The position numbers and the translations under genes are program-made. Of a stretch of 56,348 nt of DNA, positions 1-7,592 are shown piece after piece. The notes beneath the pieces are model-generated. The model had not been told where the DNA came from. It was given only the letters and a program-made list of their open reading frames with translations, and made no database searches. Source of the stretch: Candidatus Scalindua rubra (GTDB taxonomy: Bacteria > Planctomycetota > Brocadiia > Brocadiales > Scalinduaceae); NCBI GenBank assembly GCA_001723765.1, contig MAYW01000009.1, forward strand, positions 1-56,348, given 5' to 3'. Position 1 is the first letter of the stretch; each line of letters starts with the position of its first letter.

Positions 1-58
1 TCTTCTCTCTCTCTCTCTCTCTCTCTTCTCTCTTCTCTCTTCTCTCTTCTCTCTACCC
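1..58. repeat. CT-rich simple sequence repeat
   Basis: An almost pure TC/TTC tract (GA tract on the minus strand) at the window edge, just downstream of the last visible gas vesicle gene. It is low-complexity sequence with no coding content. Such tracts vary in length and can break assemblies, so the left edge of the window may be an assembly boundary. Confidence 0.85.
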
Positions 59-85
59 TCTACTTTCCTTCTTGTCTGTACTCCA

Positions 86-427
86 TCATACAACAGCCCT
101 GGCCTTGGCGCTTATCCAGCCGCACCAGGGGCAGCCGGTGCTTATAAGTTCTTCCACAGGCACTCTCTTTACACACTGAGGGCAATCTTCTTTAGCCACC
201 AATGCCTCTTTCCAGGCAGCGGTCTCCACATTAGTCCCGGATGGAAACTCCAGGCCATATTTAGCTGCGGTTTCAAATGAAGCCAGCGCAGCCCTCAATT
301 TTATGCCTAGAAGCTCAACGCCTGCAATAGAGATGGTGATATCAGCATTAATTACCAATCCCTTGTCCAAAATTCTGTCTATTACATCTACTAATGTGCC
401 GCCCGATGTTTCCATTTTTGCTTCCAT
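86..427 (-). CDS. GvpA/GvpJ-family gas vesicle protein with C-terminal zinc ribbon
   Basis: A 113-residue protein. Residues 12-60 have the GvpA/J core: the LVDVIDRILDKGLVINADI signature, then a hydrophobic beta segment and a helix (VELLGIKLRAALASFETA), as in the protein that forms the gas vesicle wall. After this core comes a tail with two CxxC pairs (C82/C85 and C99/C102), which looks like a metal-binding ribbon; I know of no such tail in ordinary GvpA. The start at 427 follows AGGAGG at normal spacing. It is the last visible gene of the minus-strand gas vesicle cluster. By family it is a shell or minor tip/rib protein; a role of the ribbon in anchoring or assembly is my inference. Confidence 0.88.
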   Translation of the reverse strand: MEAKMETSGGTLVDVIDRILDKGLVINADITISIAGVELLGIKLRAALASFETAAKYGLEFPSGTNVETAAWKEALVAKEDCPQCVKRVPVEELISTGCPWCGWISAKARAVV

Positions 428-517
428 AATTCCTCCTCAAATGAAACCATGATTTACGGAACGATAATCTCGCCACCGATTTTTTTCTCTTCTACCACTT
501 CTCACACCCTGTGATTT

Positions 518-1129
518 CTATTTCTTTTTCTTTCCCTTCTTCTTTGGTTTCTTTTTCTTTTCAGGTTTAGGCTTTTCTTTTTTCTTTACCGGTTTCTCTT
601 CAATAGGCCCTTTTTTCACTTTCTGAATATCTTCCAACCTCTTTTTAAGTTTGGTCTCCTCTTTCTTATAATCCTGCTCGCTTATTTCCCCCAATTCATA
701 GCGCATCTTAAGTTCAAGGAGGTCGTAATTAAGGGCTACTTCAGGGTCACTTTCCACTGCACCTCGTTCCCTAAAATCGTCTGCTAATGCAGCCATACCT
801 GATACTGGCTGTGCCCAAAAGGAAACCAAATGAGTCAAAAAAGCAAAAGTACCCATCTCTACCGGGCGCAGGGCCCTTATATGCCTACTTGTTCGTATGC
901 CCGTTTTACCCCATTTTCTACTGGGTAGTCCTCCCCACCACCTCGGAATAGTGCAATTGGGTATAGCACTAACGAATCCACTGACCGGGTATGTCGCCAC
1001 GGTTTGTTTAAGAGGACGGCCTGAAACCAAAGGCATCCACCCTCCTTCTATTCCCTTCTTATCCTGAGAATGTCTCGGGGCCATATAAACCCCACTTTTT
1101 CTTGTTGTCTCTGGTGGCTTATTCATCAT
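518..1129 (-). CDS. gvpG: GvpG-like gas vesicle protein with extended N-terminus and lysine-rich tail
   Basis: The C-terminal ~110 residues (from the Met at 856) align with the second GvpG of this cluster: a hydrophobic start (GTFAFLTHLVSF), then LLELKMRYELGEISEQDY and a KKEETKLKKRLEDI helix, typical of GvpG, a small accessory assembly protein. A highly basic tail rich in KKKEKPKPEKKK follows. The start is uncertain. ATG ATG at 1129/1126 follows AGAGG; an internal ATG at 1036 follows GGAGG at good spacing; the family core begins only at 856. The frame stays open up to 1252, but that part lies in an inverted repeat (1174-1250) and is probably not translated. The ~90 residues before the core resemble no family I know. 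Confidence 0.72.
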   Translation of the reverse strand: MMNKPPETTRKSGVYMAPRHSQDKKGIEGGWMPLVSGRPLKQTVATYPVSGFVSAIPNCTIPRWWGGLPSRKWGKTGIRTSRHIRALRPVEMGTFAFLTHLVSFWAQPVSGMAALADDFRERGAVESDPEVALNYDLLELKMRYELGEISEQDYKKEETKLKKRLEDIQKVKKGPIEEKPVKKKEKPKPEKKKKPKKKGKKKK

Positions 1130-1173
1130 CAACCTCTTTTTAAATAGGCCTTCGGCGACTTTAATTTTTATGC

Positions 1174-1250
1174 GGTAGGAGCCGTCTCCCGACGGCGACC
1201 CCACACAACGGCGTGCGAGCCTCTGTCGCCAACAGGAGTTGGCTCCTACC
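1174..1250. repeat. Inverted repeat, GGTAGGAGCC type
   Basis: The outer arms GGTAGGAGCC (1174-1183) and GGCTCCTACC (1241-1250) are perfect complements, and the inside holds further GC-rich partial palindromes. It resembles the dispersed REP-like repeats of many bacterial genomes. It sits between the ArsA-like gene and the gvpG-like gene and artificially extends the open frame of the latter. Confidence 0.75.
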
Positions 1251-1265
1251 AAACTTTGAAATTCC

Positions 1266-3292
1266 TCAATTCCTGTAAATTACACTGGAAAACTCGCTTA
1301 AATCCTTCATCCCTGCAATCTTATGTGGAAAAAGTCTGATCTCCGTAACTTCATATTCCGATGATTTTTCCTTCTTAATCTCCTTGATATATCGTCTCTG
1401 TTGCTTCTGTTTTTCTTTACAAAAAGGGCAATTGGTCGGCGGGATAGTCATATTTATTACAATATGACGACAAAAGATCTTAAGTTTCTTAAGAGAGCCT
1501 AATAATCTATTTGTCTCAACAACTGCCATCTCCTCAGGTATGGTGATGGCTACAAACTCGGTCTTTTCAGTATCCGTGAGGACCTTTTGCACTGCCCTTA
1601 CGTTTCTTGAAAGCTCCACCTGCTCTTCACCAAATTCTATTAACTTCACCACCCTCTTATATTTAATCAGTATCCTGAAAATGAGCTTTAACCAATCCCT
1701 CATCAATTGAGGTGTCTCAAGAAACTTGAGCAAATGTCCGGTAGGGGCGGAATCAACAATATAGACATCGAATCTGTTTTCCTTCATAAAATCGGTTATC
1801 CTGGTCAGGGCCATGATCTCATCAAACCCGGGCATATTAATAGAGGCAAGCTCCGTCATTATGTCCCTGTCAAAGACTATATCCATTCCCCTCCCCAGCA
1901 TCTTCTCAAATGCCTCTTGCACCCTTCTTCTATTTCCCTGTCTTTTCTCCTCCATCACCTTTTCTGCATCTATCTCATAAGCAAAAAGGTTTGAGAATCC
2001 GGGTATAGGGGTTACCTTATCGCCGATGGGCACATCGAAACTATCAACCAGAGAATGGGCCGGGTCAGTAGAGAAAATCAACACCTTCTCCTGGGGATGT
2101 CTCCCCGCTATCTCTAATGCCGTAGCCGCTGCTATTGAGGTCTTTCCCACTCCGCCTTTTCCCCCAAATATAACAACTCGAAGGTCCTTATTTAAAATGT
2201 GTGAAACCTGACTTTTAGAGGCAAGCTCAGGAAAGGAGACAGGACCGAAGCTTTTTCTTTTATATTGATATCCTCTGCCAAAAAGTATATCGGCATGCTC
2301 CCTTAGACCATCTAAGCCGCAAACCTCGCCGGGAAAAAGTGGCATCCTGTAAAGATTATAATCGGAGAATCTTTCCTCTATGGTATCTAACTTTTCTTTC
2401 TGGTCATCTTCTCGAGAACTACAAAATGGACATTCACCGTGGCTTTTCGCAATCCGATTTACAATAATATTGTTTACCGCAATCCCGCAACTCTTCAAGC
2501 TCTCTACCAACCTCTGGGTCTCTTCAATGTACATCGGCTCGGGGATAAGGACGGGGACAAATTCACATAAACGCTCGTTCGATAAGATATACCTTACCCT
2601 CCTCACATCGTTAAAGGACTCTTTCAAGAAGCTATCAGCATCATCGGCCATGTACCTTCCGCCAAATGTCCTCATTAAAAATCTATGTTTGGACTGCATC
2701 ATATCCATAAGTTTTATCCACCGTTCCATCTCCTCTGGCAGAGAGAGAAGCCTTAAGGTATGGCCTGTGGGTGCGGTATCCAAAATCACTAAATCATACT
2801 TATCCTGTTTGATGATATCGGATATCCTTATCACCCCCATAACCTCATTAATGCCAGGGATGGTAAGGTCGAAGAAGCCGTCGATATCTTCCTTGTCAAA
2901 ATAGGTGCCTCTATCTGATATCTTCTTCATCACCTTCAGGTTTTCTAACTTAAACTCATCACCTACTTTATCGGCATCTATCTCTAAAGCCCAGAGATTG
3001 CCCACTTCTTCGATAAGGGTTTCGGTATTTCCAACCCTGTAATTAAAACTATCGCCTACTGAATGGGCCGGGTCAGTAGAAGCCACCAATATCTTTTTCC
3101 CTTTTTCAGCTTGGGCTATATGAATTGCTGTGGCACAGGCAGAGGTGGTCTTCCCGCTTCCTCCTTTGCCTCCAAAATGATTAATTGTTGGGCCCTTTTA
3201 CCCAGAAACGGAGGTGGTCTATCGCCCATTATGCGGGTCTCAGTTAGTACTTCCGGTATCGTTGTCAGAATAATTCGATCCTCCAGCTTCAC
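1266..3292 (-). CDS. Tandem ArsA/GET3-type ATPase (single-base frameshift near the N-terminus)
   Basis: Two complete ArsA/Get3-like P-loop ATPase halves. The first deviant Walker A is GGKGGSGKTT, followed by STDPAHSVGDSF; the second is FGGKGGVGKTS, followed by STDPAHSLVDSF. Both halves carry the CPFC motif (SHGECPFC and PTNCPFC). The family covers arsenite-pump ATPases and Get3, which targets tail-anchored membrane proteins; no arsA partner genes are nearby, so a gas vesicle client is more likely (inference). The frame containing the first P-loop hits a stop right upstream and has no normal start codon. The other frame reads from GTG 3292 or ATG 3229 through GKRAQQLII and would join FGGKGG exactly if the A4 run at 3174-3177 had one more base. 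This is therefore a frameshift mutation or a sequencing error. Confidence 0.85.
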
Positions 3293-3295
3293 ACG

Positions 3296-3321
3296 ATGAC
3301 TGGTGATTGATGACCAGTCAT
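3296..3321. repeat. Small hairpin upstream of the ArsA-like gene
   Basis: ATGACTGGT (3296-3304) and ACCAGTCAT (3313-3321) form a perfect 9-bp stem right upstream of the GTG start at 3292. The rest of the gap to 3536 holds two degenerate copies of a GTGCCTAAA/TTTAGGCAC repeat, also present near 14040-14120, and GC-rich partial palindromes. I see no gene in it. Confidence 0.5.
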
Positions 3322-3536
3322 TGTTTGACGTATGCTTTTGGAATAATGGAATGTAAAGTGCCTAAAAACGCCTAAAGTAAAGGATATTTAACTTATCGTG
3401 AAACTGGTTTCCCGACTGAGTCGGACCTTGAAGCTGCTCCAAGGGGCGCCTCGTGCGGCACGCACTCACTTCATACTTTAGGCACTTTAAACTTTTATTC
3501 CAGTTTACCAATTGGCACGAAGCGTTTAAGTTAGAC

Positions 3537-3812
3537 TTATTCTACTGCTTCAGCTTCAGCTTCAGCATCCACCCTCTTGCGCAGACTTCTGCGATTAAAC
3601 TCGATTAATTTACCATCATCATCCAATATCATATCATAGGTTGCCAGGACGTCCATTTGATCAGGAATAGAATGTTTCTCTACCACTTCCAGAGATACAA
3701 GCCATCCCCTTTCATCTTTTGATGTGGATAATGTTGATCCTAATTCCAATCCTGTAATCCTGCTTATCTCCTCCCGAGCTATTTCTATTAATTGGTGTAT
3801 ACTCTTTGCCAT
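3537..3812 (-). CDS. gvpO: Gas vesicle protein GvpO
   Basis: A 91-residue protein with the GvpO pattern: an N-terminal helix leading to ISRITGLELG, then GWLVSLEVVEKHSIPDQMDVLATYDMIL (in part), an acidic DDDGK turn, and IEFNRRSLRKR before a short acidic Ala/Glu tail. GvpO is a conserved small accessory protein needed for gas vesicle formation or gvp expression in several organisms. The start at 3812 has GGGAGG upstream. It lies between the zinc-ribbon gene and the ArsA-like gene on the same strand. Confidence 0.9.
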   Translation of the reverse strand: MAKSIHQLIEIAREEISRITGLELGSTLSTSKDERGWLVSLEVVEKHSIPDQMDVLATYDMILDDDGKLIEFNRRSLRKRVDAEAEAEAVE

Positions 3813-3939
3813 TTTTACCTCCCTTTCTTCAATGAGCCTCCCACCTGACCGCCGTATTTTAACGACTCCACGATGTGAGATTTACCATATTATTTTTTAA
3901 GAACACTCATACACCACACATTATCTTCTGGGTGTAGGG

Positions 3940-4040
3940 TAAGTTTGACCAAACAACTTACTTTCACCCGTCCTTCGATTTCCGCTCAGGACGACCCTGA
4001 GCTTGTCGAAGGGTTGTCCTGTAAGTCTGTGGCTCACTTA
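3940..4040 (-). other. Intergenic hairpin element, copy 4 (loop carries a second repeat)
   Basis: Read on the minus strand it starts with the TAA stop of the zinc-ribbon gene: TAAGTGAGCCACAGACTTAC, a long loop, then GTAAGTTG and TTTGGTCAAACTTA. The outer TAAGT/ACTTA and inner stems match the copies at 4282, 15983 and 17308. The loop has been enlarged by another dispersed repeat (CCCTTCGACAAGCTCAGGG type), which suggests later insertion into an existing hairpin. Confidence 0.65.
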
Positions 4041-4253
4041 CTGAAAACCGCCTTTTTCGACTTTCTGCCCTGTCTTTGCCCCACAGGAAGGACAATAAAC
4101 ATACTCGTACATAAACCGCCATGTTGCCGCGCAACCCGGACACTCTACGTAAAGATCCTGGCCGCAGGCCTGGCAAAAATTGAGATCTCCCCACGTACAC
4201 TCTCCACACCTTGGACACCTAAATGACCCTTTTGACTCAGCAGATCCTGGCAT
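4038..4253 (-). CDS. Small double zinc-ribbon protein
   Basis: A 71-residue protein with four paired-cysteine knuckles: CPRCGEC, CQACG, CPGC and CPSCG. That is enough for two treble-clef or ribbon zinc sites. AGGAGG sits upstream of the ATG at 4253. It lies inside the gas vesicle operon between gvpG and gvpO and has no other domain, so binding to a shell or chaperone partner is only a guess. Its stop codon is the first triplet of the hairpin element at 3940-4040. Confidence 0.8.
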   Translation of the reverse strand: MPGSAESKGSFRCPRCGECTWGDLNFCQACGQDLYVECPGCAATWRFMYEYVYCPSCGAKTGQKVEKGGFQ

Positions 4254-4281
4254 TTTTATTCACCTCCTTTTCTTCAATTAG

Positions 4282-4426
4282 CACATAATTTACGGAGTCT
4301 GCAAATACGACGCAAATTATGTGTGTGAATTAACCCCCGCTGCTTCGCTTTGCGAAGCAAAGCGGCGGGGTAAGTTCGACCATCAAACTTACGTTCACTT
4401 CGTTCCGTAAGTTTGGGTCTCACTTA
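4282..4426 (-). other. Three-hairpin intergenic element, copy 1
   Basis: On the minus strand it begins with the TAA stop of gvpG. Hairpin A has outer TAAGT/ACTTA, facing GA/GA, GACC/GGTC, then AAACTTACG/CGTAAGTTT around a 12-base loop. Hairpin B is a GC-rich CCCCGC/GCGGGG stem with GCTTTGC/GCAAAGC inside. Hairpin C is CACATAATTT/AAATTATGTG, ending just before the ribosome binding site of the next gene. Homologous copies differ in sequence but keep pairing. Confidence 0.75.
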
Positions 4427-4738
4427 CATCTCTTCTTCTTTATACTTCCTTATGGCCTCCAATTTCTCCATTAACTGTGTCTCCTTTCTATCGTATTCTT
4501 CTTCAGATAGCTCATCCATCTCAAACCGCATCTGGAGTTCCAGGAGTTGTTCCTGTATCCTGCCCTCATCAGTTACATCCTCCTCAGCCGTCCTCTTAAG
4601 CTTTGAACCAATCCATACTACTCCTTTCACTGGTATAAACCAGGGAAAGACTACATCCAAAAGGCCGAGCTGCAGCTCATAATCTTCCTTCTTTTGCTTT
4701 GGTTCATATCCACCTTTTTTTTTAACCGCTTCAACCAT
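4424..4738 (-). CDS. gvpG: Gas vesicle protein GvpG
   Basis: A 104-residue protein matching GvpG: LLDVVFPWFIPVKGVVWIGS, then RIQEQLLELQMRFEMDELSE and EEYDRKETQLMEKLEAIRKY. GvpG is a small accessory protein of gas vesicle assembly, known to interact with GvpF-type proteins. I chose the ATG at 4738, which follows GGAGTGAG; the frame stays open to 4813, but upstream it is AT-rich repeat sequence. It has about 20 charged residues before the usual family start. It is the second of two GvpG paralogues here, and its stop overlaps the structured element at 4282-4426. Confidence 0.9.
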   Translation of the reverse strand: MVEAVKKKGGYEPKQKKEDYELQLGLLDVVFPWFIPVKGVVWIGSKLKRTAEEDVTDEGRIQEQLLELQMRFEMDELSEEEYDRKETQLMEKLEAIRKYKEEEM

Positions 4739-4908
4739 CTGTCGCTCACTCCGTTCGCAAATTCCAAATAACAAATCCCAAATTACAAATTTCAAACAAA
4801 TCCCTAATTCCAATTACCTAATGACCGAAATAGATTCCTCTCTATTTGTTTTGGGCATTGCCGAAAGTAGGCTCTGTAAGAGTAATTTTGGTAATTGTAA
4901 TTTGCCTG

Positions 4909-5005
4909 CCCCGTTAGATAAATATGCTTTATTTATGTGTTACAAAGTTTGAAAGATAGAAACTATTATGTCAGTTATACGCCTATAAAAAACTATCTAA
5001 CGGGG
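4909..5005. repeat. CCCCGTTAGATA inverted repeat (MITE-like, ~97 bp)
   Basis: Perfect 12-bp ends, CCCCGTTAGATA (4909-4920) and TATCTAACGGGG (4994-5005), enclose an AT-rich body. The right two thirds recur in inverted orientation at 23020-23085, and minimal versions occur at 7562-7591 and 20264-20291. It fills most of the gap between gvpF/L and gvpG. No gene is visible between 4739 and 5048. Confidence 0.75.
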
Positions 5006-5048
5006 TAAATTATTTGATGCTTGGAATTTGGCATTTAAATTTTTTATT

Positions 5049-5906
5049 TCACTCCCAGGTTATCACTATCTCCACAAAATTACATGGGGGTACCGGACCT
5101 ACATATTTAAATTTTATCTTACCTTCATAGGTGTTAACCAACTTTTCTATATTATTTTCAAAATCACCTATCTTCGCCTTTTCAACCAGAAATGCCCCAT
5201 TCACAATCATATTATCACCAAAGTTCTTATTAACGCGGGTGTCAAAAGATGCCTTCTTTAATACACCCATGATTATATTTTTAAGTTTTTTTCTTTTAGT
5301 ATTCAGGGTGTCTCTGACCATCTCCCCTAGTTTTACCCTCTCCCTGTGGGTGCTCTGTCTGGGATTGGTAATATTAATTCTCTCTATTTTCTCCTTCAGT
5401 TTCTTGATGGTAGGGGTTTCCTCAACTATTTCAATGAAGACGCCTTTCATATCGGTCCATAATGCCTTAACACCCAATTCCAGCTTGGTATCCATATCCT
5501 TTAAGAGTTCTATGAATTCCTGACGACGTTCTATCAAGACCCTCTGCCTGACCCTTTCCAATGCCGGCACCTTTGGGGAACCATCCTCTGGCTCCTTATC
5601 CTCGGCTATGGTTGAGAACCTTACAGGTAAAACTGTATGATATTTCATCACCTCTTCCATAACCTTTTGATGAGAGATTGTATTCTTCCTATTTATGGGA
5701 TATTTCTTTACAGGAGAATCGCTTAGGATGACAGCTATGCCGTCATGACAAAAGGTTTGCACCATATCTCCATTTCCACCGATTCCTATTGAGCTGTATT
5801 CCCTGGGTTCATTGGCTCCAATGATGCAGTAGATATATTTACCTTCTTTTTCCCCTTCAACTCTTTGGAATGTACTTTCTTTAGCAAGTGTTTGTGCCTG
5901 TTTCAT
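5049..5906 (-). CDS. GvpL/GvpF-family gas vesicle protein
   Basis: A 285-residue protein of the GvpF/GvpL family. It starts with GKYIYCIIGANEP, has DGIAVILSDSPV, a conserved helix and strand (HQKVMEEVMKYHTVLPVRF), and ends in a second alpha/beta half (KYVGPVPPCNFVEIVI). GvpF/L proteins bind GvpA and other minor Gvps and act in nucleation of the vesicle. The start is ATG 5906, preceded by GGGTGA; a GTG at 5915 is less likely. It is a paralogue of the J-domain-fused GvpF/L at 7593 and lies downstream of the actin-like gene on the same strand. Confidence 0.92.
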   Translation of the reverse strand: MKQAQTLAKESTFQRVEGEKEGKYIYCIIGANEPREYSSIGIGGNGDMVQTFCHDGIAVILSDSPVKKYPINRKNTISHQKVMEEVMKYHTVLPVRFSTIAEDKEPEDGSPKVPALERVRQRVLIERRQEFIELLKDMDTKLELGVKALWTDMKGVFIEIVEETPTIKKLKEKIERINITNPRQSTHRERVKLGEMVRDTLNTKRKKLKNIIMGVLKKASFDTRVNKNFGDNMIVNGAFLVEKAKIGDFENNIEKLVNTYEGKIKFKYVGPVPPCNFVEIVITWE

Positions 5907-5924
5907 TATTTTCACCCTATTAAA

Positions 5925-5973
5925 TAAATCCCCCTTAATCCCCCTTTAGAAAAGGGGGAGACAGGGGGATTTA
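5925..5973. repeat. AAATCCCCC inverted repeat
   Basis: TAAATCCCCC at 5925 pairs with GGGGGATTTA ending at 5973, with nested CCCCCTTT/AAAGGGGG. Near-identical copies occur at 44198-44246 and, in part, at 49745-49775. The TAA stop of the actin-like gene is the last triplet of this repeat. It could work as a terminator-like hairpin, but it lies inside the cluster and no clear T-run follows. Confidence 0.8.
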
Positions 5974-7023
5974 CCTTTTCTCTTCATCCGCCCGAGCGGC
6001 AACCAGCGCACCTTTTGCCACAGACCTTACTGGCTGAGAAGCCATCCTTATAGAGCCTATCTTAAGAGGAAACTTCAACTGATAAAGTATCCTTTTGAAC
6101 CTATCTGCAAACCCTTTAGGCAGTGATGTACCACCTGCGAGTATTATACTAATAGGTTTGTCAATTCTGGGTTTTTTCTCTGTTTTTTCAAAGACATCTT
6201 TTATATTCTCTATTACGTATTCGATGAGATGATTATAGTAGATTGATAAGGCACTCTCGAACTTTGTAAGCCCGTCACCTTTATTTAAATCAAGCGAAGA
6301 TTCCTTAATTGCAGAGATCCTTGAAGCTGTCTCATTTACTGCCATAGCTACTTGTTGGTCTATCCAATCACCTGACTTTGTAACGGAGAATTTGAATATG
6401 GGCACAGAGATATAACTTAAACAAACATTAACCATTCCACCTCCAAAAGAAAGTCCAATCCCTGTAAAATCTTCATCGGCAAGCTCAGATAATATAATAG
6501 CATGAGATTCATTAATGGCCTTAGGCGTATAACCTAATTTGGTTAAAAAACCATGTAATATCTTCTCATGGTAGATAACATTAAAATCCGCGTCCAAAGG
6601 CTCTCCCGGAACCGAATAGTAAGCTATCTCTCCCTCTATAGATGGCTTATCTACAATGCTCTTTATCAATAGTTCTATCATAGGAAGAGCCTCACTCTCA
6701 GTGGGGCTAATAATCCCTCTGCTTAAAGGGCGCCTTGCCTCTTTATGAAAAATATTAGCAAATTTCAGCGCTTCATCCCCTACCACATAAAGCTTCCCTT
6801 CTTTCTGTATATACCTTACCACGGAATTATCCAGCATCTTTTTAGTAAAGTCAGTAAATTCTACCTCAAAGAAGGCATTCCTTTGGTTTCTAAAAATAAT
6901 GGAATCTCCTTTTCTAGCAGCACATTTAACAAAGGCTGTACCAATATCAACACCTTTGCCCTGCATTATCTTTTTCTCCGCTATCTTCTCTTTTGAAGCA
7001 AATCTCTTCTTCGTGGTGGTCAT
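5971..7023 (-). CDS. Actin-like ATPase (MreB/ParM/MamK-type fold) of the gas vesicle cluster
   Basis: A 350-residue protein with the actin/Hsp70 ATPase landmarks: phosphate-1 GKGVDIGTAFVKCA (res. 22-35), a connecting helix NESHAIILSE (171-180), phosphate-2 GLSFGGGMVNV (190-200), GDWIDQQVA (218-226) and the adenosine motif ILAGGTSLPKG (294-304). Its length is that of bacterial filament-forming actins, not of Hsp70 or FtsA. The start overlaps the stop of the upstream winged-helix gene by ATGA, so the two are likely co-translated. In the midst of gvp genes a role in positioning, scaffolding or partitioning of vesicles is a reasonable inference, by analogy with MamK and ParM. No membrane segment or signal is seen. 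Confidence 0.82.
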   Translation of the reverse strand: MTTTKKRFASKEKIAEKKIMQGKGVDIGTAFVKCAARKGDSIIFRNQRNAFFEVEFTDFTKKMLDNSVVRYIQKEGKLYVVGDEALKFANIFHKEARRPLSRGIISPTESEALPMIELLIKSIVDKPSIEGEIAYYSVPGEPLDADFNVIYHEKILHGFLTKLGYTPKAINESHAIILSELADEDFTGIGLSFGGGMVNVCLSYISVPIFKFSVTKSGDWIDQQVAMAVNETASRISAIKESSLDLNKGDGLTKFESALSIYYNHLIEYVIENIKDVFEKTEKKPRIDKPISIILAGGTSLPKGFADRFKRILYQLKFPLKIGSIRMASQPVRSVAKGALVAARADEEKR

Positions 7024-7580
7024 ACCTTTTTTCCTTTTTTGATATTTTTAAATAATTTAACTGACTTATCTATATCTGATTTTTCTACCTCTGTTTCTAT
7101 TCCTATCTTTTCTATATTACTTTCCAATTTCTTTGTCTCATCCTCTACAGATGGAATATAATCGGTCCTTATCTTAATCTCCTTTTTTCTCTTCTCTTCT
7201 TTTGCTCTTTCTTCATATATCTTATAAACCTTTATCTTTTTACCCAGCTCTTCTGCGACTTCATTTGCAACCTCTTTGACTATCTTGTAATCGAGCTTTA
7301 TCTGAGATTTCTCTAAGGTAGGTTCTCTGACGTCGGTCATAGCCATGTCTGCATTACTTCCCTTTTGGGAAAGGGCATAACGCTCTCTACCCACCAGTTT
7401 CAAATAACCTTCTCTTAACAAATAGCTACAAATATACACCAAATTTGATGGTGAAACACCTACTGCACGACTAATCTCTACCCTACTGGCCGATTTTAAT
7501 TTACCTACTACTTTCAAGACATCCCATTCACCGACCACTAACGGCATCTTCCCTGCCTTTACCCTGTTAGATAATTTCAT
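7020..7580 (-). CDS. Winged-helix protein with charged coiled-coil tail, coupled to the actin-like gene
   Basis: A 186-residue protein. Residues ~15-75 form a winged-helix fold (EWDVLKVVGKLKSASRVEIS, then VGVSPSNLVYICSYLLREGY and the wing), related to the small winged-helix proteins at 13-14 kb. The rest is a highly charged helical region with EEVANEV/AEELGKK-like heptads. The ATGA overlap with the actin-like ATPase suggests a functional pair, like the adaptor/filament pairs of plasmid partition systems (inference). Its start codon lies in the loop of a CCCTGTTAGATA/ATCTAACGGAG hairpin (7562-7591), which might limit translation. Confidence 0.75.
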   Translation of the reverse strand: MKLSNRVKAGKMPLVVGEWDVLKVVGKLKSASRVEISRAVGVSPSNLVYICSYLLREGYLKLVGRERYALSQKGSNADMAMTDVREPTLEKSQIKLDYKIVKEVANEVAEELGKKIKVYKIYEERAKEEKRKKEIKIRTDYIPSVEDETKKLESNIEKIGIETEVEKSDIDKSVKLFKNIKKGKKV

Positions 7581-7591
7581 ATCTAACGGAG
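7562..7591. repeat. Minimal CCCTGTTAGATA hairpin enclosing a start codon
   Basis: CCCTGTTAGATA and ATCTAACGGAG form a stem-loop with the ATG of the winged-helix gene (7578-7580) in its loop. It belongs to the same family as the inverted repeats at 4909 and 20264. On the minus-strand transcript it would hide the start codon. Confidence 0.65.
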
Positions 7592-7592
7592 T

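Noticed and set aside
1707..2904. Long plus-strand open frames across the ArsA-like gene
   Set aside because: They are shadows of the minus-strand coding sequence, without ribosome sites or recognisable domains.
5971..7023. Hsp70/DnaK assignment for the ASKHA ATPase
   Set aside because: At 350 residues it lacks the substrate-binding domain; GDWID and the overall length fit filament-type actins better.
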